Below, piece by piece: positions 44,596-52,700 of a stretch of DNA of 64,000 bases. Each line of letters starts with the position of its first letter. Position 1 is the stretch's first letter. The notes beneath the pieces are model-generated. The model was given only the letters and a program-made list of their open reading frames with translations, was not told the DNA's origin and ran no database searches. A program made the translations under genes and the position numbers. Origin of the DNA: Natronorubrum daqingense (GTDB lineage Archaea > Halobacteriota > Halobacteria > Halobacteriales > Natrialbaceae); assembly GCF_001971705.1 (NCBI RefSeq), contig NZ_CP019327.1:2108001-2172000 (forward strand), read 5' to 3'.

Positions 44596-45105
44596 ATGAC
44601 CGAGACGACGCTGTGTTTTCCGCGACGGACTCGCGAGAGCGCTAGTGGATCTGTCGAAGAAGTGCTCCTTATCGAAAAACGGCGAGGGCTCGGCGACGGC
44701 CTGTACAACGGACCCGGCGGTAAACTCGAGACCGGTGAAACGCCACGCGAGTGTGCCGTCCGAGAGACGCGAGAGGAGGTCGGCCTCGAAATCGATCCCA
44801 CGGACCTCGAGAAGGCGGGGGAACTCACCTTTCTGCTCGACGGCGAGCGACACTCGGTCTGTCACGTCTTTCGAACGCGGTCGTTTTCGGGGGAACCGAC
44901 GACGACCGCGGAGGCGAGGCCGACGTGGACCCGCGTCGACGATGTTCCCTACGATCAGATGTGGGACGACGACCACCGTTGGCTCCCGGGCGTCCTCGAG
45001 GGCGAGACTGTCGTCGGTGACTTCCACTTTGAAGGCGGAAAGCCGCTGGACGAAGCCGAATTCGTCGAGTATGATCTCGAGTGGAACGTTTCGTTAGACG
45101 AGTGA
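44596..45105 (+). CDS. NUDIX hydrolase, MutT/MTH1-like
   Basis: 169 residues. The Nudix box is complete: GGKLETGETPRECAVRETRE, then EVGLEI, giving the G-x5-E-x7-REUxEExGU form. The LLIEKRRGLGDGLYNGPGGK lead-in is typical of 8-oxo-dGTP diphosphatases of the MTH1 type, and WLPGVLEGETVVGDFHFEGG resembles the C-terminal half of that group. It likely cleans oxidised nucleotides. The ATG at 44596 removes 13 doubtful residues. Confidence 0.92.
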   Translation: MTETTLCFPRRTRESASGSVEEVLLIEKRRGLGDGLYNGPGGKLETGETPRECAVRETREEVGLEIDPTDLEKAGELTFLLDGERHSVCHVFRTRSFSGEPTTTAEARPTWTRVDDVPYDQMWDDDHRWLPGVLEGETVVGDFHFEGGKPLDEAEFVEYDLEWNVSLDE

Positions 45106-45187
45106 TCGAGACGATTTCGCCCGACGACGAGATTCTCCTCCGTTCAAGTCTGTATAAAATCTACAGCAATCATCGATCCACAAATCT

Positions 45188-45195
45188 TTTATAAG
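45188..45195 (+). promoter_or_regulatory. TATA box of the bactofilin-like lipoprotein gene
   Basis: TTTATAAG, centred about 30 bases before the ATG at 45222. It predicts a leaderless or nearly leaderless message and supports this start. Confidence 0.6.
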
Positions 45196-45221
45196 AAATG
45201 AAAGTACGAAGGCGTGCAACG

Positions 45222-45809
45222 ATGACTGATCTTACCCGCCGACGAACGATTGCTGCAGCGGCAGTTGGAACTGTTGGCGCAATCGCCGGCTGTGTCGACG
45301 ATCTCGCGAACGGAGACGACGACACTGACGACGCCGGTAGCGGTGACGACGACGCCGATAACGGCAACGGAAACGGAGGGGACGAGGAAGTCATCGACGA
45401 GGATATCGACGAAATCTCAGCAGACGGCGACGTCGAAGTGCAGGCCGATATCGACGTCGACGGTCCGATCGACGCCGACGGCGACGTGTACCTCGAGGAA
45501 GATGCAGACGTAGACGGAGACGTCGAAGCAGTCGGTGCTGTGACGACCGAACCCGATGTCGATATCGACGGCGGTATCGATGCCGGTAGCGACGTCGACC
45601 TCGGTGAAGACACCGATGTCGATGGCGATATCACCGCAGGCGGGTCTGTGACGACTGATGCTGACGTCGATATCGATGGTGATGTCGACGCAGATGGCGA
45701 CGTCGAACTCGGCCCCGACAACGACGTCGACGGCGACGTCAGCGGTGAAACGGTCGAACAAGGCGACGGCACCGACGTTCAAGGTGACGTCGAGGAAGCA
45801 GACGAATAA
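45222..45809 (+). CDS. Tat lipoprotein with bactofilin-like repeats
   Basis: 195 residues. The N-terminal LTRRRTIAAAAVGTVGAIAG then Cys24 is a twin-arginine lipoprotein signal. An Asp/Gly/Asn-rich spacer leads to three 36-residue repeats beginning at residues 76, 112 and 148, each a form of DVDIDGDVDADGDVxLG followed by VDGDV. The VDGDV beta-strand spacing recalls bactofilins and other polymer-forming beta-solenoid proteins. An anchored surface filament or scaffold is possible. It is a neighbour of, and shares its signal pattern with, the next acidic lipoprotein. Confidence 0.8.
   Translation: MTDLTRRRTIAAAAVGTVGAIAGCVDDLANGDDDTDDAGSGDDDADNGNGNGGDEEVIDEDIDEISADGDVEVQADIDVDGPIDADGDVYLEEDADVDGDVEAVGAVTTEPDVDIDGGIDAGSDVDLGEDTDVDGDITAGGSVTTDADVDIDGDVDADGDVELGPDNDVDGDVSGETVEQGDGTDVQGDVEEADE
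45447..45770 (+). repeat. three 108-bp in-frame repeats
   Basis: Coding units 45447-45554, 45555-45662 and 45663-45770, each 36 codons long with no gaps. They encode the bactofilin-like repeats of the lipoprotein. DNA identity between units is moderate, so the duplication is not very recent. Confidence 0.8.
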
Positions 45810-45872
45810 CGTCGCTCGCAACGACCGTCGATCCGATCGTCACGCGGTTCATTTATTCTGGCACTGGGACTT

Positions 45873-45892
45873 ACCGTCGGTCAGACGACGGT
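45873..45892. terminator. hairpin between the two acidic lipoprotein genes
   Basis: Perfect inverted repeat ACCGTCG (45873-45879) and CGACGGT (45886-45892) with a six-base loop. It lies about 65 bases after the bactofilin-like gene stop and 180 bases before the next start. It may end that transcript or bind a regulator; there is only a weak T-run afterwards. Confidence 0.35.
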
Positions 45893-46072
45893 CTTGTGCT
45901 ATCGTTGACGTCAACTCTCGAGTAAGACGGTTGATGATACCAGATCAAATTGCACATACGTACTCGAGAAAACGACTTCAAACACTGCGAGAAGGACAGT
46001 ATCAGTGGATTTACTCGAGTGAGTATCGGCTGAATACTCTTTTACCCGTTCGTGGTACGACGGACCGAGAGA

Positions 46073-46609
46073 ATGACACAGACCACTCGTCGCCGAGCGA
46101 TCGTCACAGTCGTCGTCGGCACTATCGGAACACTCGCAGGCTGTGTAGACACAACGTTCGACGACGATCCCGACGAGGAGAGCGAAACCGAGGACAATAT
46201 CTTTGGAGACGACGCTGGCGACGTCGGTAACGAAAACGAATCTGACAGTGACGACGATGAGGACGATGAGGACGATGACGGCGATGACGATGATGACGAG
46301 GGCGAGGACGACGATGACGGCGATGACGATGATGACGAGGGCGAGGACGACGATGAGAGCGATGACGATGATGACGACGAAGACGACGAAGACGACGATG
46401 ACGGCGATGAAGACGATGAAGACGATGAAGACGACGAAGACGATGATGACGAAGACAGCGAAGACGACGACGATGAAGACGACGAAGACGATGATGACGA
46501 AGACAGCGAAGACGACGACGATGATGACGAAGACGACGAAGACGAAGACGATGACGACGATGACGACGAAGACGAAGACGATGATGACGAAGACGACGAC
46601 GGTGATTAA
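46073..46609 (+). CDS. Tat lipoprotein with long polyacidic tail
   Basis: 178 residues. The signal TTRRRAIVTVVVGTIGTLAG then Cys24 is followed by Asp and Glu over almost the whole mature chain, from about residue 59 to 177, with a few Gly and Ser and not one Lys or Arg. No fold is expected; the chain would be an extended, highly negative surface polymer. The signal is similar to that of the previous gene (TRRRxI..VGTxGxxAGCVD), so the two probably derive from duplication. A possible calcium or water-binding role in high salt is inference. Confidence 0.72.
   Translation: MTQTTRRRAIVTVVVGTIGTLAGCVDTTFDDDPDEESETEDNIFGDDAGDVGNENESDSDDDEDDEDDDGDDDDDEGEDDDDGDDDDDEGEDDDESDDDDDDEDDEDDDDGDEDDEDDEDDEDDDDEDSEDDDDEDDEDDDDEDSEDDDDDDEDDEDEDDDDDDDEDEDDDDEDDDGD
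46247..46603 (+). repeat. GAY/GAR triplet low-complexity tract
   Basis: Almost only GAC, GAT, GAA and GAG codons, with larger repeated blocks such as GATGACGAAGACAGCGAAGA occurring twice (near 46446 and 46494). Such tracts are prone to slippage, so copy number and assembly may both be uncertain. Confidence 0.85.
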
Positions 46610-46656
46610 AAAAGAGCCAACTGGGTACTTTCACACCGCCCAGCCTGCATCGACAC

Positions 46657-47628
46657 TCAGGACGTAAGAACGACCTTTCCGGCGCTTTTGCGGTCTTCGA
46701 TATACTGGTGAGCAGTCGCTGCATCCTCGAGTGCGAACGATTCGCCGAGGACGACCTCGAGGTCGCCGTCGGTCAGCCCCTGCGTGAGTTCCGGAACGGC
46801 CTTCATAACCGTACTGGGATCGTGAACCGATGCCTGACCGAGGTGAAAGCCCTTGATGGTCTTGTTCTCGAAGAGCAGTCTACGATTTTCGATTTCGCCG
46901 GGGACACCACTGGCGACGCCGTAGGTGACCATCCGGCCGAAGTGCGTCATTGCATCGAGGCTGCGCTCGAAGACGTCGTCGCCGACGCTCTCGAGGACGA
47001 GATCGACGCCTGCTCCGTCGGTTTCCTCGTCGACGGTCTCGCGGAAGTCGGTCTCGGTGTAATTGATCGGGTGATCGCAGCCCAACTCGGCTGCGAGGTC
47101 GAGTTTCTCCTGCGTACTCGCCGTTCCGAACACCTCCGCACCTGCATTAGACGCGAGTTGCACCGCCGCCGTGCCGACGCCGCCCGCCGCAGCTTGAATC
47201 AACACCGACTCGCCCTCCTCGAGGTCGCCCCACTCGAACAAACAGCTGTGGGCGGTCAGAAACTGAACGGGAAAACCAGCAGCTTCCGCGAAACTCATCT
47301 CCTCGGGAATCGGGAACAGCATCTGTGCGTTCGCCGTCGCGTACTCGGCGTAGCCACCGGTGTTGAGCATCGCGACGACGCGGTCACCCTCCTCGAGGTC
47401 GACTCCGTCGCCAGTGGCGTCGATCGTGCCTGCGGCCTCCATTCCGGGCACGTAGCCCTCGTCGGGTCCGCCCGGGTAGACCCCGCGGCGCTGCATGATG
47501 TCGGCGAAGTTGATCCCCGCCGCTTCGACTTCGATGCGGACCTCACCCGCGCCTGGTTCGGGGACGTCGGCGTCGATTACCTCGAGTTGGTCGCTGTCTC
47601 CGTATTCGGACACCTGAATGGCCTTCAT
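46657..47628 (-). CDS. quinone oxidoreductase (MDR family, zeta-crystallin-like)
   Basis: 323 residues of the medium-chain dehydrogenase superfamily, without structural zinc cysteines. Seen are MKAIQVSEYGDSDQLEVID, AAGINFADIMQRRGVYPGG, GMEAAGTIDATGDGVD, the NADPH motif QAAAGGVGTAAVQLA and TYGVASGVPGEIE. NADPH-dependent quinone or enone reduction is the usual activity. The start at 47628 is the first strand methionine; earlier methionines add no domain. It is divergent from prolyl-tRNA synthetase. Confidence 0.92.
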   Translation of the reverse strand: MKAIQVSEYGDSDQLEVIDADVPEPGAGEVRIEVEAAGINFADIMQRRGVYPGGPDEGYVPGMEAAGTIDATGDGVDLEEGDRVVAMLNTGGYAEYATANAQMLFPIPEEMSFAEAAGFPVQFLTAHSCLFEWGDLEEGESVLIQAAAGGVGTAAVQLASNAGAEVFGTASTQEKLDLAAELGCDHPINYTETDFRETVDEETDGAGVDLVLESVGDDVFERSLDAMTHFGRMVTYGVASGVPGEIENRRLLFENKTIKGFHLGQASVHDPSTVMKAVPELTQGLTDGDLEVVLGESFALEDAATAHQYIEDRKSAGKVVLTS

Positions 47629-47765
47629 GGGTTCTAGTGGGCGACACACCTGCATAAAGTCCCGAGAACCGGAGTGAACGAGTCGACCGTTGTCACTCAC
47701 GCGCAGTGTCACGAGCCGTCTCCCCTTCGTATGGTTTAAGAGCGCGCTGACTGCATAGCGAAACA

Positions 47766-49247
47766 ATGAGCGACGAGAGCCAGGAACTCGGGATCACCGA
47801 GTCGAAATCGCACAAACCGGGCGAGTGGTACGCCGAAGTCGTCAAGAAGGCGGACCTCGCCGACTACGCGCCGATGGGCGGCTTCATCGTCACGAAGCCC
47901 CGCGGCTACGCCCTCTGGGAGGCTATTCAGGACGCCCTCGACGGCTGGTTCAAAGAGACCGGCGTCGACAACGTCTACTTCCCAATGTTCATCCCCGAAA
48001 GCTTTCTCGAGCGCGAGAAAGATATCGTCGAAGGATTCGACCCCGAAGTCGCGTGGGTGACCCAGGGCGGCCACGACGAACTCGAGGAGCGCCTCGCCGT
48101 CCGCCCGACGAGCGAGTCGATTATCGCGCCGTTCATGGCCGACTGGACGCGCAGTCACCGCGACCTGCCGATGCGAATCAACCAGTGGTGTTCGGTGGTT
48201 CGCTGGGAAGCGACGGAGACGAAGCCGTTCTTCCGGACGAAGGAGTTCATGTGGCAGGAAGGTCACACCGCCCACGCGAGCAACGAGGGCGCGTGGGAGG
48301 AAGTCTGGACCCGGCTCTCGCAGTATGAACGCGTCTACGAGGACGTGCTGGCGATTCCGGTGTTGCGCGGGAAGAAGCCCGAACACGACAAGTTCCCCGG
48401 CGCGGATACGACGACGACCGTCGAGGCGCTCATGCCCGACGGCAAGTCCGTTCAGGGTGCGACGAGTCACAACCTCGGGCAGAGCTTCGCCGAGGCGTTC
48501 GACATCACGTTCTCGGGCGAAGACGAGGAAGACCGTACCGCCTACACCACGTCGTGGGGGCTCTCCTGGCGAGCACTCGGCGCGCTCATCATGACGCACT
48601 CCGACGACCAGGGACTCGTCCTGCCGCCGACGGTCGCCCCGACACAGGTCGCCATCGTCCCGATTTGGCAAGAGGACACGAAAGACGACGTCCTCGAGTA
48701 CTCCGCAGGAATCGCCGAGGAACTCGAGGAGGCCGGCTTCCGCGTCGAACTCGACGACCGCGACGAGCGAAACCCCGGCTTCAAGTTCAACGAACACGAA
48801 CTCAACGGAGTTCCTCTGCGACTGGAAATCGGACCCTACGAGGTCGAGGACGACGAGGTGACGCTGGTTCATCGACCGGACAACGAAGAGGCCGTCGAGG
48901 ACCGCGCAGAAATCGTCGACGCCGTCGACACACACCTCGACGACGTCTTCGACAAGTTGTACGACGAGGCGGAAGCGAACCTCGAGGAGAACGTCCGCGA
49001 AGCCTACTCACCGGAGGAAATCCTCGGCACGATTGGTAAACACGGTGGTTACGTGAAGACGTCGTGGTGTGGCGACGAGGCGTGTGAGGAAGCGATCAAG
49101 GAGAAAATCGCAGCCGAAATCGTGATGCAACCGCTCGAGGACGAAGGTGGGGAGACGGCGGGCGAGGTCCCCGAACCGGACCGCGAGGAGTGTGGCGTCT
49201 GCGGGGACCCCGCAGATCAGATCGCGTACTTCGCCAAATCCTACTGA
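47766..49247 (+). CDS. proS: prolyl-tRNA synthetase, archaeal/eukaryotic type
   Basis: 493 residues. This class II synthetase charges tRNA-Pro. Motif 1 is in the region YFPMFIPESFLEREKDIVEG; motif 2 is RPTSESIIAPFMADWTR to PMRINQWCSVVRWE; motif 3 is GLVLPPTVAPTQVAIVPI or nearby. The HTAHA sequence after FMWQEG is the usual proline-site element. The C-terminal zinc domain has cysteines in CGDEACEEAI and CGVCGDPAD, and the chain ends AYFAKSY-like (YFAKSY). No editing domain insertion, as expected. Confidence 0.96.
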   Translation: MSDESQELGITESKSHKPGEWYAEVVKKADLADYAPMGGFIVTKPRGYALWEAIQDALDGWFKETGVDNVYFPMFIPESFLEREKDIVEGFDPEVAWVTQGGHDELEERLAVRPTSESIIAPFMADWTRSHRDLPMRINQWCSVVRWEATETKPFFRTKEFMWQEGHTAHASNEGAWEEVWTRLSQYERVYEDVLAIPVLRGKKPEHDKFPGADTTTTVEALMPDGKSVQGATSHNLGQSFAEAFDITFSGEDEEDRTAYTTSWGLSWRALGALIMTHSDDQGLVLPPTVAPTQVAIVPIWQEDTKDDVLEYSAGIAEELEEAGFRVELDDRDERNPGFKFNEHELNGVPLRLEIGPYEVEDDEVTLVHRPDNEEAVEDRAEIVDAVDTHLDDVFDKLYDEAEANLEENVREAYSPEEILGTIGKHGGYVKTSWCGDEACEEAIKEKIAAEIVMQPLEDEGGETAGEVPEPDREECGVCGDPADQIAYFAKSY

Positions 49248-49495
49248 CGAAGAGACGATTCGACCGGTATCCAATTTCGAGACCGAGCGTAATATTCCAA
49301 AGTGCCGATATCGGCTCGTCCAAGCGTTCATCGTGTACTCTACACAAATTCGAAGCGAGCAGATTTCCCCAGAACCGTGCCTGTCACCCACACCCATACC
49401 TAACTCTTTAACCCAATACTGCTTACGGCTGGCATTTAAACGAAGAAATGTGGTGTTCACTCTGGTGGGTGAGCACTACGTGCCTCTGACACATT

Positions 49496-49516
49496 CTGCC
49501 CTCGTCGGGCAGTTTT
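49496..49516 (+). terminator. hairpin followed by TTTT
   Basis: CTGCCC (49496-49501), a five-base loop, GGGCAG (49507-49512), then TTTT. This is the form of a bacterial-type intrinsic terminator. Archaea usually need only T-runs, so it may also be the 3' end of a small RNA. It is 250 bases beyond the proS stop. Confidence 0.45.
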
Positions 49517-49678
49517 CCTCGACTCGAGTACCGACTATCCGATACGTGACACTCGAATTCTGATTGTCTTCTCACAGTGGCGGGGAAGTATACAATATCT
49601 AATACGAGCAAACGAGGCGCACTGAGTCACCCGGACTGAGTGGTCAATAATCGACGATAAATCGTGATAGTCGATAGA

Positions 49679-49708
49679 CCTTATATACGATAATATGTGT
49701 CTATAATA
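49679..49708 (+). promoter_or_regulatory. TATA elements of the glutamate synthase gene
   Basis: CCTTATATA at 49679-49686 and TATAATA at 49702-49708 are both credible TATA boxes. They would give leaders of about 55 or 28 bases before the ATG at 49761. The surrounding AT-rich run is unusual in this genome and marks a strong or regulated promoter, in keeping with nitrogen control of this gene. Confidence 0.5.
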
Positions 49709-49760
49709 CACTTAGTCATTATGGAGTAGCCTCATATAGCAGTTCTCGCTACTGGAGTGT

Positions 49761-52700
49761 ATGCCACAGCCACAGATAGCGTCATCCACCGAGCGTTCAC
49801 AGGGGCTCGCAGACCCTTCGGACGAGCGGTCGAACTGCGGCGTCGGCGTCGTCATGGACCTCACTGGGGACGGGGGTCACGACGTCGTCGCTGACGGACT
49901 CGAACTACTGCGGAATCTCGAACATCGAGGGACGACCGGCGCGGAGAAAAACACCGGCGACGGGGCAGGAATTATGCTCCAGACGCCTCACGCATTCTTC
50001 GAGGACGTTCTCGAGACGACGCTTCCCGACATCTATGCGGTCGGCTCGCTCTTTCTTCCACAAGACGACGGGGCACGCGAAGAAATCGTCTCGATCGTCG
50101 AAGAAACGCTCGAGACGTACGATCTCGAGGTCCTCGAATGGCGAAACGTTCCGACCGACAACGCCGACCTCGGCGCAACCGCCGTCGAATCCGAACCCGA
50201 CGTCAGGCAACTCGTCGTCGCACCCGTAGACGATATCGGTAGCGACGATTTCGACCGACGCCTCTACGTCGGCCGGCGCGCACTCGAAACGGCGGTCGGC
50301 GAGAGCGATATCGACGGCAACGACCGATTCTACGTCTGCTCGCTCGATTCGGACACGATCGTCTACAAGGGCTTGCTCAAGGGAGTGCAGGTCCCCTCGT
50401 ACTATTCAGATCTTACCGACGACCGTCTCGAATCGACGTTCGCGATGGTCCACGAGCGCTTCTCGACGAACACGCTCGGGGCCTGGCACCTCGCACACCC
50501 CTACCGAAACGTCATTCACAACGGCGAGTTCAACACCATTCAGGGCAACATCAACTGGATGCGCGCCCGCGAGACCGACATCGAGAGCGACGTTTTGGAC
50601 GATCTCGACGCCGTTAAGCCGATTATCGACGATCCAGAACAATCCGACACCGCGAGCGTCGACAACGCGCTCGAACTCCTCATGCAGGACGGCCGGGACC
50701 TCGAGCACGCACTGCGAATGCTCGTTCCCGAAGCCTGGCGCGGTGACGACGCGATGGATCAAGATCGGAAGGACTGGTACGACTTCCACGCCTCGCTCGT
50801 CGAGCCGTGGGACGGTCCCGCACTCGTCGCGGCAACCGACGGCGAGCGCGTCGGTGCCGTCCTCGACCGAAACGGTCTCCGACCGTGTCGTTACGACGTG
50901 ACGACCGACGACCGTCTGATCATGGCGAGCGAAGCCGGTGCACTCGAGCCCGAACCCGAGGAAATCAAAGAACGGGGGCGACTCCAGCCCGGCCAGTTGT
51001 TCCTCGCCGACCCGAACGAGGGACGCGTCATCCCCGACGACGAAGTCTTCGAGGACCTCACCGACGACCGCTACGGCGAGTGGGTCGAGCAAGAGCAAGT
51101 CTCACTCGAGGAAATTCGGACGGCCGACGACAGCGAACCTCGCCAGCCAGTCGATGGCCTGCGAGACCAGCAGGCCGCCTTCGGCTACACGCACGACGAA
51201 CTCGAGAACATGATCGAGCCGATGACCCAGAAGGGTAAAGACCCCGTCGGGTCGATGGGCGACGACACGCCGTTGTCCGTGCTCACCGAATTCAACCGGC
51301 CGCTGTTTTCGTACTTCAAACAGCTCTTCGCACAGGTCACGAATCCGCCACTCGATTACATCCGCGAAGAACTCGTGACGAGTCTCGAGAGCCGACTCGG
51401 CTACCAGCGAAACCTGCTGACCGAATCGCCCGAGCACGCTCGCCAACTCGTCCTCGACTCGCCGATCCTGACGGACGTAGAACTCGAGTCGATCCGGGAG
51501 TGTGAGGCGAACGACATTACGGCCGCGACGATCGATATCACCTACGAACGGACGAGCGAGGTGCCCGGACGTGACCTCGAGGCTGCACTCGAGCGCGTCC
51601 GTGAAGACGCCGTCGAAGCCATCGAATCGGGACACGACGTGCTCGTATTGTCCGACCGAAACGTCTCCGCGGACCGAGCGGCGATTCCGAGCCTGCTCGC
51701 GACCGGTGGCGTTCACCACCACCTCGTGCGCAACGGCCTGCGAAATCACGTCGGACTCGTCGTCGAGTCCGCCGACCCCCGAACCGTCCACCACTTCGCG
51801 ACGCTCGTCGGCTACGGCGCTGGGGCGGTCAACCCGTACCTCGCCTACCAGACGATCGACGACCTCACCGCCGGCCCCGACGGCGCGGATACCGAAGTCG
51901 CCATCGACGCCTACGTCGGTGCGCTCGAGGACGGCCTGTTGAAGATCATGGCCAAGATGGGCATCTCGACGGTCGAGAGCTACCAGGGCGCACAGATCTT
52001 CGAGGCCGTCGGACTCGACTCTGACCTCGTCGCCGAATACTTCGAGGGAACCGAAAACCGAACCGAGGGGATCGGACTCGTCGAAATCGAGGCAGATGTC
52101 CTCGAGCGCCACGACGCGGCATTCGCCGAGGACGAGTCTACCCTCGACCGACAGGGCGAGTTCGAACACCGATCCGATGGTATCACTCACCAGTGGAATC
52201 CACAGACCGTCGGCGCGCTCCAACAGTCCGTGCGCTCGAACGACTACGAGCGCTACCAGGAGTTCGCCGAACTCATCAACGACCAACAACAGGACCTCCA
52301 GACGCTTCGTGGATTACTCGAGTTCGATTCCGATCGAGACTCGGTCCCCATCGAAGACGTCGAGCCGATCAAGGACATCGTCCAGCGCTTCTCGACGGCG
52401 GCGATGAGTCTCGGCTCGCTCTCACCGGAAGCCCACGAGAACAACTCGATCGCGATGAACCGCATCGGCGGCAAGTCCAACTCCGGTGAGGGCGGAGAGC
52501 CACCGGAACGCTTCGACACCGAACGCGAGTGCAACGTCAAGCAAGTCGCCTCCGGGCGATTCGGCGTCACCTCGACGTACCTCTCCTCGGCGGACGAACT
52601 CCAGATCAAGATGGCCCAGGGTTCCAAGCCCGGCGAAGGTGGCCATCTCCCTGGCGAGAAGGTCAACGAGATGATTGCGCACGTCCGGAAGTCGACGCCT

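Larger units (their letters stand above)
49248..49760. other. 513-base intergenic region with hairpin and promoter, no gene recognised
   Basis: No frame in this stretch looks like a protein. It contains an 80-base AT-rich end with TATA-like elements for glutamate synthase, a hairpin with a T-run (49496-49516), and about 170 bases after proS with no feature. Its size leaves room for a small RNA between the hairpin and the previous gene, for which the sequence offers no direct proof. Confidence 0.5.

Noticed and set aside
45417-45821. Minus-strand frame opposite the bactofilin-like gene
   Set aside because: Its repeats simply mirror those of the coding strand. The plus-strand gene has a TATA box and a Tat signal, this frame has neither.
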